This document shows positions 1 to 5,523 of a stretch of 9,823 nucleotides of DNA, piece after piece (position 1 is the first letter of the stretch; every line of letters starts with the position of its first letter). The translations under genes and the position numbers were made by a program. This DNA is from Oscillospiraceae bacterium. Its GTDB lineage: Bacteria; Bacillota; Clostridia; Oscillospirales; Oscillospiraceae. The stretch spans positions 1-9,823 of the forward strand of contig JAIEFH010000279.1 in the NCBI GenBank assembly GCA_029067025.1. The letters run 5' to 3'. The notes beneath the pieces were generated by a model, which saw only the letters and a list, made by a program, of their open reading frames with translations, searched no databases and was not told where the DNA came from.

Positions 1-46
1 GCGCAAGGCCATCCCCCCCGCCAGGGCGGGGGGGATGGCCTTGCGC
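1..46. repeat. Perfect 22-bp inverted repeat (fold-back) at window start
   Basis: Bases 1-22 are the exact reverse complement of bases 25-46, with only AG between them. The repeat lies inside the helicase reading frame and ends exactly at base 1, so it may extend further outside the window. Its centre is a natural short hairpin (CCCGCC-AG-GGCGGG), which is the kind of sequence that seeds a template-switch or assembly fold-back. The protein read through it stops resembling DEAD-box helicases at the centre of the repeat. I therefore favour a contig-end artefact over a biological element. Confidence 0.85.
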
Positions 47-129
47 TGGATGGGGGTGGGGTCGGTGTAGCCCTCCTGAGTGAGGGCCTTGAGGATGGGG
101 GCGGTGAGCCCCAAGTCGCGAAAATTCAT
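1..129 (-). CDS. DEAD-box RNA helicase, N-terminal fragment (cut by window edge)
   Basis: Forty-three codons are visible from an ATG at 129-127, and the gene continues beyond base 1. The peptide carries the Q motif that precedes the ATP site of DEAD-box ATP-dependent RNA helicases: F3, then LGL, G20-Y21, PTPIQ at residues 24-28, and AIPPALAG at 31-38. By family, such proteins unwind or remodel RNA duplexes in the cytoplasm (ribosome assembly, RNA decay). The start is supported by an AGAGAGG ribosome binding site just upstream, which overlaps the aroK stop codon; the gap between the two genes is only 8 bases, so translational coupling is likely. The last five visible codons (GMALR) depart from the family's usual continuation (G-R/K-D, then the Walker A region). 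They lie in the arm of a perfect inverted repeat, so the sequence from about base 22 down to base 1 should not be trusted as helicase. Confidence 0.8.
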   Translation of the reverse strand, partial: MNFRDLGLTAPILKALTQEGYTDPTPIQRKAIPPALAGGMALR

Positions 130-137
130 AAACCTCT

Positions 138-659
138 CTACGTCCTTCTATTATTGTAAGCTTCCTTTACTGCTTCCACCGTCTCCGCCAGGCTCTGGTT
201 CCCGCACGGGACAGTGATGTGGGCGCACCGCTCGTACAGCGGGGCCCGGTACTCAAACACATCGGCCAGGGTCTGGCCGGGGGAAAGGGCAATGCCCCGG
301 GAGGCCAGGTTGTGGATGCGTCCCTCCACTTCCTCCAGGGACAGCTTGAGGTAGGCCACCGTGCCCAGCCGCCGCATATGGGCGATGGACTCCTCCCGGC
401 ACACGCAGCTTCCCCCTGGGGCGATCACGGTATCCCGGCAGGCGGTGTCAGGACACCCCAGGGAACAGATCGCGTCCCGCTCCAAATCCAGGAACCCCTC
501 CACGCCCCGGCTGTCGATGAGCTGCTGGAGCAGCGCGCCCTCCCGCTCCTGGATGAGCAGATCCACATCGAGGAAGCGCATACCCAGGGTCTTGGCCAGC
601 ACCACGCCCACTGTGCTCTTGCCCGACCCGGGCATCCCGATCAAAATGATATTGTCCAT
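138..659 (-). CDS. aroK: Shikimate kinase family protein (divergent)
   Basis: The product is a 173-residue P-loop kinase of the AroK/AroL family, which phosphorylates shikimate with ATP in the fifth step from DAHP to chorismate. Walker A is GMPGSGKST at residues 8-16. The DxD motif is D31-V-D33, an R121-containing segment occupies the lid position, and the C-terminal YRAPLYE (R138) matches the substrate-binding arginine region. Length is typical for the family. Two expected features differ: the arginine of the FRxxE motif (R58 in M. tuberculosis shikimate kinase) is leucine here (F56-L57, E60), and the triple-glycine loop reads GGS at 82-84. The start has GAGGGGG eight bases upstream. It has its own promoter and overlaps the helicase ribosome binding site at its end. 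Shikimate phosphorylation is the default assignment; a related small-molecule kinase is possible. Confidence 0.8.
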   Translation of the reverse strand: MDNIILIGMPGSGKSTVGVVLAKTLGMRFLDVDLLIQEREGALLQQLIDSRGVEGFLDLERDAICSLGCPDTACRDTVIAPGGSCVCREESIAHMRRLGTVAYLKLSLEEVEGRIHNLASRGIALSPGQTLADVFEYRAPLYERCAHITVPCGNQSLAETVEAVKEAYNNRRT

Positions 660-702
660 TCCAGCGCCCCCTCAGCCCTGTGTGGCGGAACATAATCGTA
701 GT

Positions 703-731
703 ATTATACCAAAAAAATCTCTCTGGGGCAA
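703..731 (-). promoter_or_regulatory. Promoter of aroK-helicase, extended -10 type
   Basis: On the minus strand a perfect TATAAT (703-708) is preceded directly by TGG, giving an extended -10 element. A TTGCCC (726-731) stands 17 bases upstream as a weak -35. Transcription would start near 696, leaving a leader of roughly 35 bases before the aroK ATG. It lies just downstream of the PilZ-gene terminator, so aroK and the helicase form a separate unit. Confidence 0.65.
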
Positions 732-751
732 GGCTCAGAGGTGCCCTAGAC

Positions 752-790
752 AAAAAAAGTATCTATCCGGCGCGGATAGATACTTTTTTC
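752..790 (-). terminator. Rho-independent terminator after the PilZ gene
   Basis: A 16-bp perfect stem pairs 753-768 with 774-789 around a GGCGC loop. It contains a 10-bp mixed core (GTATCTATCC) flanked by A and T runs, so it ends in a T run on either strand. It lies 24 bases beyond the PilZ-gene stop, and the aroK promoter follows it. Confidence 0.85.
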
Positions 791-813
791 AGCTTGATTT
801 TAGGGTTTCCCGC

Positions 814-1533
814 TTACCAGTGGCCCTGATCCGTGCTTCTCATCCATACGGTTCGGTTGCCCGCCTGGAGGTTGTACAGCGTCCGGGCCAGCTCAGTCAG
901 CTCCTTCTCCCTCAACTGGGCAAACAGGAAACCATAGCGGAATTTGCCCGGCTGATACTCCACCACCCGGATGATCTCCCCCAAAAACTCCATGGGGGCG
1001 TAATCCTCCAGCTTCACCTTCAGGCGCAGCACCTCGTCCACCCCGTGCAGGTACTCCGACTCAATGCACGCCCCGCCGGTGCTGATGTCCACCAGGACAC
1101 ACTCCTCTGGATTGCTAAAGGTGGTGTCCTTGGGGTAGCACATGGTCACGGGTACGCTGATGCGCAGGCGGAAGTCGTGGCGGTGCTCCGGGATGGGCTT
1201 GACCTTCACGTCCTTCAGCCTGCACACCACCCGGGTGGACTCCTGGACAGTCCCCTTCAAATAGAAGGGCATCATCTGCTCATCCAGGCCCTCCAGCACC
1301 ACGGACGTGCCCATCTCCAGCACCTTCAGGGACAGCCCGCCCAGCAGGCGCTCCAGCGTCAGGGTGGAGGTGCCGAACTCGGTGAGCCGCCCGGTAAAGA
1401 CCGGCTCTCCATCCGCCGTCTCCACGTCCAGCGTCATCCCGGTATGCAGCTTAGGCAGCTCGCCGGACTCTTCGTCCCCTTCGTACTCTTCATAATCATC
1501 CGAACGCCCCAACAGGGATGAAAAAAAGCCCAT
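814..1533 (-). CDS. PilZ-domain protein, probable cyclic di-GMP receptor
   Basis: The 239-residue product has a short acidic N-terminal segment (residues 12-25), then a YcgR-N/PilZN-like beta domain (about 28-112) and a C-terminal PilZ domain (about 116-225). Both PilZ ligand signatures are present: RxxxR at R118-R122 and DxSxxG at D149-G154. By family these bind cyclic di-GMP. YcgR-type two-domain proteins often slow flagellar rotation or control surface polysaccharide; no flagellar or exopolysaccharide gene is in view, so the output is unknown. There is no signal peptide or membrane segment, so the protein should be cytoplasmic. The start is fixed by AGGAGGGA five bases before the ATG. It has a near-consensus promoter and its own terminator, so it appears monocistronic. 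Confidence 0.85.
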   Translation of the reverse strand: MGFFSSLLGRSDDYEEYEGDEESGELPKLHTGMTLDVETADGEPVFTGRLTEFGTSTLTLERLLGGLSLKVLEMGTSVVLEGLDEQMMPFYLKGTVQESTRVVCRLKDVKVKPIPEHRHDFRLRISVPVTMCYPKDTTFSNPEECVLVDISTGGACIESEYLHGVDEVLRLKVKLEDYAPMEFLGEIIRVVEYQPGKFRYGFLFAQLREKELTELARTLYNLQAGNRTVWMRSTDQGHW

Positions 1534-1592
1534 AGGTATCCCTCCTGCTTGCTGTACGGCGGGCGGGCCCGCCCTCTTTCCATAATAGTTTG

Positions 1593-1622
1593 ATTATAAC
1601 CGCTTGCAATACCAAATGTCAA
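1593..1622 (-). promoter_or_regulatory. Promoter of the PilZ gene
   Basis: On the minus strand TTGACA (1617-1622) and TATAAT (1593-1598) both match the sigma-70/sigma-A consensus exactly, with an 18-base spacer. It is back to back with the miaA promoter; the two -35 elements are 15 bases apart, so a regulator bound between them could affect both. Confidence 0.85.
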
Positions 1623-1637
1623 GCGCCTCCTAAGAGG

Positions 1638-1666
1638 TTGTAATCTTTGGCTGGATACGTTATAAT
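1638..1666 (+). promoter_or_regulatory. Promoter of miaA-hfq
   Basis: TTGTAA (1638-1643) and TATAAT (1661-1666) are separated by 17 bases. Transcription would start near 1673, upstream of the GGGAGGAGG ribosome binding site at 1683-1691. This also rules out translation from the in-frame TTG at 1647. Confidence 0.8.
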
Positions 1667-1697
1667 ATCCACATATGCTTTTGGGAGGAGGCGGGCC

Positions 1698-2642
1698 ATG
1701 AAACCTGACATTTTAGTCATATGCGGGCCCACGGCCTCGGGCAAGACCGCGCTGGCCGCGGCCCTGGCCCGGCGCTTCGGCGGGGAAGTGGTGTCCGCCG
1801 ACTCCATGCAGGTCTATCGGGGCATGGACATCGGCACCGCCAAACCCACGCGGGACGAGACGCTGGGCGTCCCCCACCATATGCTGGACGTGGCGGATCC
1901 GTCGGAAAACTACTCTGTGGCCCGGTACGTGGCGGAGGCCGTCCCCATTGTGGACGACATCCTGGCCCGGGGGAAGCTGCCCATCGTGGCGGGGGGGACG
2001 GGGCTGTATATCGACCACCTGGTGGCAGGGCGGCAGTTCGCCCCCTTTGAGGCGGACAGCGGCCTGCGGGAGGAGCTCCAGGCGCGGGTCAGGTCAGAGG
2101 GTCTGGCCGCCCTGCGCTTAGAGCTGGAACAGGTGGATCCGGAAGCGGCGGCCCGCATCCACCCCAATGATGAAAAACGCACCGTCCGGGCGCTGGAGGT
2201 GTATCTGTCCACCGGCAAGACTATCACCCAGCACGACCGGGAGAGCCGGGAAGTACCCCCCCGCTACACACCGCTGACCATCGCCCTGAACTTCCAGGAG
2301 CGGCCCTGGCTGTGGGAGCGCATTGACCGCCGGGTGGACGAGATGATGGAGCGGGGCCTGGAGCAGGAAGTGCGCCGGCTCCTGGCGGACGGCGTTCCCC
2401 GGGACTGCACCGCCATGCAGGCCATCGGCTACAAGGAGCTGGCCGCCGCCATTTTGGAGGGCCGGCCCGTGTCCAATGGGGCGGAGGAGGTCAAGCTCCG
2501 TTCCCGGCAGTACGCCAAGCGGCAGCTCACCTGGTTCCGGCGCGACAGACAAGCCCATTGGTTCCAATGGGAAAAAATACCAGATTTTTCCGCCGCCCTC
2601 GCTTTTTCGACAGAACTTGTCACAGGCTCTGGATTACAATAG
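1698..2642 (+). CDS. miaA: tRNA dimethylallyltransferase
   Basis: The 314-residue enzyme transfers the dimethylallyl group from DMAPP to N6 of A37 in tRNAs that read codons starting with U. This is the first step towards i6A/ms2i6A. Visible family signatures are the P-loop GPTASGKT (10-17), the substrate-binding DSMQVYRGMDIGTAKPT (35-51), PHHMLD (59-64), GGTGLYI with T101 (99-105), and AIGYKE towards the C-terminus. Length is normal. The ATG at 1698 is chosen because of the strong GGGAGGAGG seven bases upstream and because the promoter -10 lies inside the longer in-frame extension. hfq follows after 37 bases, the conserved miaA-hfq arrangement, and no terminator lies between them. Confidence 0.95.
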   Translation: MKPDILVICGPTASGKTALAAALARRFGGEVVSADSMQVYRGMDIGTAKPTRDETLGVPHHMLDVADPSENYSVARYVAEAVPIVDDILARGKLPIVAGGTGLYIDHLVAGRQFAPFEADSGLREELQARVRSEGLAALRLELEQVDPEAAARIHPNDEKRTVRALEVYLSTGKTITQHDRESREVPPRYTPLTIALNFQERPWLWERIDRRVDEMMERGLEQEVRRLLADGVPRDCTAMQAIGYKELAAAILEGRPVSNGAEEVKLRSRQYAKRQLTWFRRDRQAHWFQWEKIPDFSAALAFSTELVTGSGLQ

Positions 2643-2679
2643 ATACGCTCAAATTTATAATATAGAGGAGTGTATTTAC

Positions 2680-2922
2680 ATGAGCCTTACATCCACCGTT
2701 TCCGTCACCAAGCAGCCCAATATCCAGGACGCCTTCCTGTCCGCCGCCCGCCGCCTGGCCGCCCGGGTCACCGTGTTCCTCATGAACGGCTACCAGATGC
2801 GGGGGGTCATCACCGCCTTTGACCCTTACGTGGTGGTGGTGGTGTCCGACGGCAAGCAGCAGGTCATTTACAAGCACGCCATTTCCACCATCGCCCCGGA
2901 GCATCCGGTGGAATTGGAGTGA
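2680..2922 (+). CDS. hfq: RNA chaperone Hfq
   Basis: The 80-residue Sm-like protein forms a hexameric ring that binds small RNAs and mRNAs. Family signatures are clear: KQPNIQDAFL near residues 11-20, the Sm1 segment VTVFLMNGYQMRG at 30-42, FDPY at 47-50, and the Sm2 motif KQQVIYKHAIST at 59-70. The C-terminal tail is short, as in other Gram-positive Hfq proteins. Y38 stands where many homologues have V, and the VVVVV run (51-55) replaces the usual V/L-rich strand. GAGGAG lies nine bases before the ATG. The frame is open far upstream into miaA, but only this start gives the family's N-terminus. A hairpin and a degenerate second copy of its 3' end follow directly. Confidence 0.95.
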   Translation: MSLTSTVSVTKQPNIQDAFLSAARRLAARVTVFLMNGYQMRGVITAFDPYVVVVVSDGKQQVIYKHAISTIAPEHPVELE

Positions 2923-2926
2923 TAAA

Positions 2927-2956
2927 CCTTTTCCCCGCCCGTTGGGCGGGAAAAGG
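2927..2956 (+). other. Strong hairpin after hfq, no T tract
   Basis: Left arm 2927-2940 and right arm 2944-2956 pair over 13 bp with one bulged C and a GTT loop. It starts four bases after the hfq stop. Neither strand has a run of T behind it, so it is not a canonical intrinsic terminator. It could attenuate transcription, protect the hfq mRNA 3' end from exonucleases, or be a scar of the rearrangement that left the hfq remnant. Confidence 0.7.
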
Positions 2957-3004
2957 CACAGTTCTTCCATTGCCCCGGAGCATCCAATCGAAATGGACGC
3001 GTAA
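2954..3004 (+). pseudogene. Degenerate second copy of the hfq 3' end
   Basis: Read in a different frame from hfq, this segment encodes RHSSSIAPEHPIEMDA and a TAA stop. It aligns with the hfq C-terminus KHAISTIAPEHPVELE plus TGA: IAPEHP is identical, followed by conservative changes, with one codon fewer upstream. At DNA level 14 bases in a row are identical (2972-2985), while flanking codons differ mostly at synonymous or conservative positions. That looks like divergence under protein-level constraint rather than a fresh copy. It has no start codon or ribosome binding site of its own. Confidence 0.75.
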
Positions 3005-3061
3005 GCGGGGCGGTGGCCGCTTCCCACGATACCGCACTAGAGATAGAAAAGAGCTGATCCC

Positions 3062-4324
3062 ATGAAAGAGAGCACCATCGCCACCAAATTCATGATCGCC
3101 ATCCTGTGCCTGGGGGTCGCGGCATATCTGGCCGTCTACTTTTTCCGGGGGTGGGAGAAAGATCTGGTCACCACCTACGCCTATTCCTACTCTCTGGACG
3201 TGGGCCAGGAGGCCGCCGGCATCCTGGTGCGCGCCGAGGTCCCACTGACCGGCTCTGGCGGCTACATGGATCAGATCATCGGCGAGGGGGCCAAGGCCGC
3301 CGCGGGCGACCCGGTGGTGCTGCTGTACAGCGACCCCTCTGCCCTCACCACCCGGCAGTCCATCCGTTCGCTGGAGGCGGAGATCGAGCAGCTCCAATAC
3401 GCCCAGAGCGACCGCTCCCAGAACGCTGACGCCGCCCGGCTGGACGCCCAGGTCATCTCGTCCATTGTCTCCCTGCGCTCTCTGACTGCCGGGGGGGATC
3501 TGACCCTGCTGGAGGACTCCGCCCTCAACCTGCGCTCCATGGTGTTCCGGCGGGACTACACCTACGGCAGTCCCGAGGCCGCGGGCCAGCTCTCCCAGCT
3601 CATCTCGGACAAGCAGTCCCAGTTGGCGGAGTTCAACCGCTCGCTGAACCAGGTGTCCACCACCGTATACGCCCCCACCGCCGGCGTCTTTTCCGCCGGG
3701 GTGGACGGCTGGGAACGGGTCGTTACCCCTGCCATGCTGGACAAGCTCACCGGCGACGATCTGATCGCCCTTTTGGCGGAAAAGCACAGCCCCGACTCCC
3801 TGGCGGTGGGCAAGCTGGTCACCGGCTCCACCTGGTACTTTGCCGCCCTGCTGGACAGCGCCAACACCGGCCTCCAGTCGGGCAGGACGTACACCCTCGC
3901 CTTCTCCGGGGACTACTTTGGGCAGATCGACATGACCCTGGATCGGATTTCCCTGGAGGGGGAGCGGACGCTGGCCATTTTCTCCTGCCGCTCCCATCTG
4001 GCGGAAACCGCCATGCTCCGCATCCAGACGGTGGACGTGGTCATCCAGCAGTTGGAGGGCATCCGCATCCCCCGCAAGGCCCTGCGGGTCATTACGGAGA
4101 CGGTGACCGACGAGGACACCGGTGTCTCCAGCCAGGTGAACCGTTACGGCGTGTTCTCCGTGGTCAGCTCCCAGGCGGAGTGGCAGGAGGTGGAGGTGCT
4201 GTACACCGACGACACCTATTATCTGGTCCGTCCCGTGAATGAGGACGCGGCCAAGCGCCTGCGGCCAGGGGATGAGATCATCCTCAATTCCTCCGGCATC
4301 TACAACGGGAAGGTGGTGCGCTGA
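3062..4324 (+). CDS. HlyD/membrane-fusion-like protein, single membrane anchor
   Basis: The 420-residue protein has a short cytoplasmic N-terminus, one membrane helix (about 10-28) and an extracytoplasmic part built like a membrane-fusion (periplasmic adaptor) protein. A first barrel-sandwich half is at about 47-92 (AAGILVRAE, then GEGAKAAAGDPVVLLYSD). A helical, Q/E/R/S-rich coiled-coil-like region spans about 96-200. The second half follows at 202-218 (VYAPTAGVFSAGVDG), then beta-barrel-type domains with the IPRKALRV element at 336-343. Family members usually pair with ABC or RND exporters, but none is nearby. The gene lies directly before yggS-sepF-divIVA and overlaps yggS by one base (TGATG), so a cell-envelope or division role is plausible; this is inference. 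The ribosome binding site is weak (GAAAAGAG), and no promoter was recognised in the 57 bases upstream. Confidence 0.75.
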   Translation: MKESTIATKFMIAILCLGVAAYLAVYFFRGWEKDLVTTYAYSYSLDVGQEAAGILVRAEVPLTGSGGYMDQIIGEGAKAAAGDPVVLLYSDPSALTTRQSIRSLEAEIEQLQYAQSDRSQNADAARLDAQVISSIVSLRSLTAGGDLTLLEDSALNLRSMVFRRDYTYGSPEAAGQLSQLISDKQSQLAEFNRSLNQVSTTVYAPTAGVFSAGVDGWERVVTPAMLDKLTGDDLIALLAEKHSPDSLAVGKLVTGSTWYFAALLDSANTGLQSGRTYTLAFSGDYFGQIDMTLDRISLEGERTLAIFSCRSHLAETAMLRIQTVDVVIQQLEGIRIPRKALRVITETVTDEDTGVSSQVNRYGVFSVVSSQAEWQEVEVLYTDDTYYLVRPVNEDAAKRLRPGDEIILNSSGIYNGKVVR

Positions 4325-5037
4325 TGGATCTCCGGGAAAATATCCAAAAAGTCCGGGCAGAGCTGGACGCCGCCGCCGTGGCCGCGGGCCGGGATCCAGC
4401 CTCTGTCACCCTGCTGGCGGCCACCAAGACCCAGAGCTCGGACACCATCCGGGCCGCCATTGCCGCCGGGGTGACGGTGTGCGGCGAAAACCGGGTGCAG
4501 GAATTCACCGCCCACCTGGCGGACAACGCCTACGAAGGGGCGGAGGTTCACTTCATCGGCCACCTTCAGACCAACAAGGTGAAATACGTGGTGGGCAAGG
4601 CGGCGCTTATCCACTCCGTCTCCTCAGAAAAGCTCCTGCGGGCCATTGCCGCCCAGGCGGACAAGCTGGGCTTGGTTCAGGATATTCTGCTGGAGGTCAA
4701 TCTGGCGGGGGAGGAATCCAAGTCCGGCTTCACCCCAGAGGAGGCCCCGGGCGCCGCCAAGCTGGCCGGGGAGCTGGGCGGTGTGCGGCTGCGGGGGCTG
4801 ATGTGCATCCCTCCCGCCGCGGTCGATCCAGGGGACAACCTTCCTTTTTTTCAAAAATTACATCAGTTGGCTGTTGACATAAGACGGGAAATAGTCCATA
4901 ATGGTGAAGATATGGACGTGCTTTCCATGGGGATGAGCGGTGATTACGCGGATGCTGTCGCCGCCGGTTCCACTTGCGTCCGGGTGGGTTCCGCCTTGTT
5001 TGGCCCGCGCCCGCCTATGTTATCTACTCACGATTGA
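4324..5037 (+). CDS. yggS: YggS/YlmE family pyridoxal phosphate homeostasis protein
   Basis: The 237-residue protein is of the PROSC/YggS/YlmE family, a fold-type III PLP-binding protein without known catalysis that buffers PLP and affects amino-acid and keto-acid pools. The PLP lysine is K35 in LLAATKT. Other family blocks are GENRVQEF, HFIGHLQTNK, LMCIPP and the phosphate-binding SMGMSGDYADAVAAG followed by VRVGSALFG. The start overlaps the previous stop by one base, implying coupling. Known Gram-positive genomes also keep this gene beside sepF. Codons over residues about 177-197 are unusually A+T-rich for this window because a promoter is embedded there. Confidence 0.92.
   Translation: MDLRENIQKVRAELDAAAVAAGRDPASVTLLAATKTQSSDTIRAAIAAGVTVCGENRVQEFTAHLADNAYEGAEVHFIGHLQTNKVKYVVGKAALIHSVSSEKLLRAIAAQADKLGLVQDILLEVNLAGEESKSGFTPEEAPGAAKLAGELGGVRLRGLMCIPPAAVDPGDNLPFFQKLHQLAVDIRREIVHNGEDMDVLSMGMSGDYADAVAAGSTCVRVGSALFGPRPPMLSTHD
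4874..4902 (+). promoter_or_regulatory. Promoter inside yggS, for sepF-divIVA
   Basis: TTGACA (4874-4879) and CATAAT (4897-4902) with a 17-base spacer sit in the coding sequence of yggS, in a local A+T-rich patch (about 4848-4915) of an otherwise G+C-rich gene. Predicted start near 4909 leaves a leader of about 145 bases before sepF. It would let sepF and divIVA be made independently of the upstream genes. Confidence 0.7.
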
Positions 5038-5053
5038 AGGGAGACTCGTCTAT

Positions 5054-5503
5054 ATGAGCTTATTTGATGAACTCAAGCGCCTCGCCCGCCCCTACGAGGA
5101 CGACGATGAGGATGATTACGAGGAGGACTTTACCCCGGTAAACAACGTCAAGGATATGCCCCGGGATCGCGACCGTGACCGGGACATGGACCGCCGCAGC
5201 AACAAGGTGGTCAACATCCACACCACCACCCAGCTCCAGGTGGTGCTGGTCAGCCCCTCCCGGTTCGAGAACGCCTCAGAGATCGCCGACCATCTGCGGG
5301 ACAAGCGCACCGTGGTGCTCAATCTGGAGCAGACGGACAAGAACATTGCCCGCCGCCTCATCGACTTTTTGTCCGGCGTGGCCTATGCCAACGAGGGCAC
5401 CATCAAGAAGGTGGCTCTGTCCACCTACATCATCACCCCCTATAACGTGGAGATTCTGGGCGATCTCATCGACGAGCTGGAAAACAACGGCCTGTATTTC
5501 TGA
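5054..5503 (+). CDS. sepF: Cell division protein SepF
   Basis: The 149-residue protein anchors FtsZ filaments to the membrane and bundles them at the division site. The N-terminal MSLFDELKRLA is the expected amphipathic membrane-targeting helix. Next come an acidic patch (15-25, EDDDEDDYEED) and an RD-repeat linker (37-48). The globular FtsZ-binding SepF domain spans about 52-140 and contains VVLVSPSRFENASEIADHL and VVLNLEQTDKNIARRLIDFLSG. The ATG at 5054 is preferred over upstream in-frame starts inside yggS because it gives the conserved N-terminus and has GAAGGGAG nine bases upstream, overlapping the yggS stop. The RD repeat makes the linker alternately charged. Confidence 0.95.
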   Translation: MSLFDELKRLARPYEDDDEDDYEEDFTPVNNVKDMPRDRDRDRDMDRRSNKVVNIHTTTQLQVVLVSPSRFENASEIADHLRDKRTVVLNLEQTDKNIARRLIDFLSGVAYANEGTIKKVALSTYIITPYNVEILGDLIDELENNGLYF

Positions 5504-5523
5504 GACAAGGGGGAAACTGATCC

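Noticed and set aside
361..1521. Long plus-strand open frame opposite aroK and the PilZ gene
   Set aside because: It lacks a ribosome binding site, crosses the bidirectional terminator and is a G+C-rich antisense shadow; both minus-strand proteins match known families.
1647..1697. N-terminal extension of MiaA from TTG at 1647
   Set aside because: It contains the promoter -10 and the ribosome binding site of the ATG at 1698, and MiaA proteins normally begin just before the P-loop.
2633..2661. ATTACA-17-TATAAT upstream of hfq as an hfq promoter
   Set aside because: A transcript from it would start near 2668, inside the GAGGAG ribosome binding site, so it could not support hfq translation. The A+T-rich stretch is more likely an unstructured leader.
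3003..3022. AAGCGG/CCGCTT inverted repeat after the hfq remnant as a terminator
   Set aside because: The stem is only 6 bp with an 8-base loop and no T tract. It could be a decayed original hfq terminator, but this cannot be supported.
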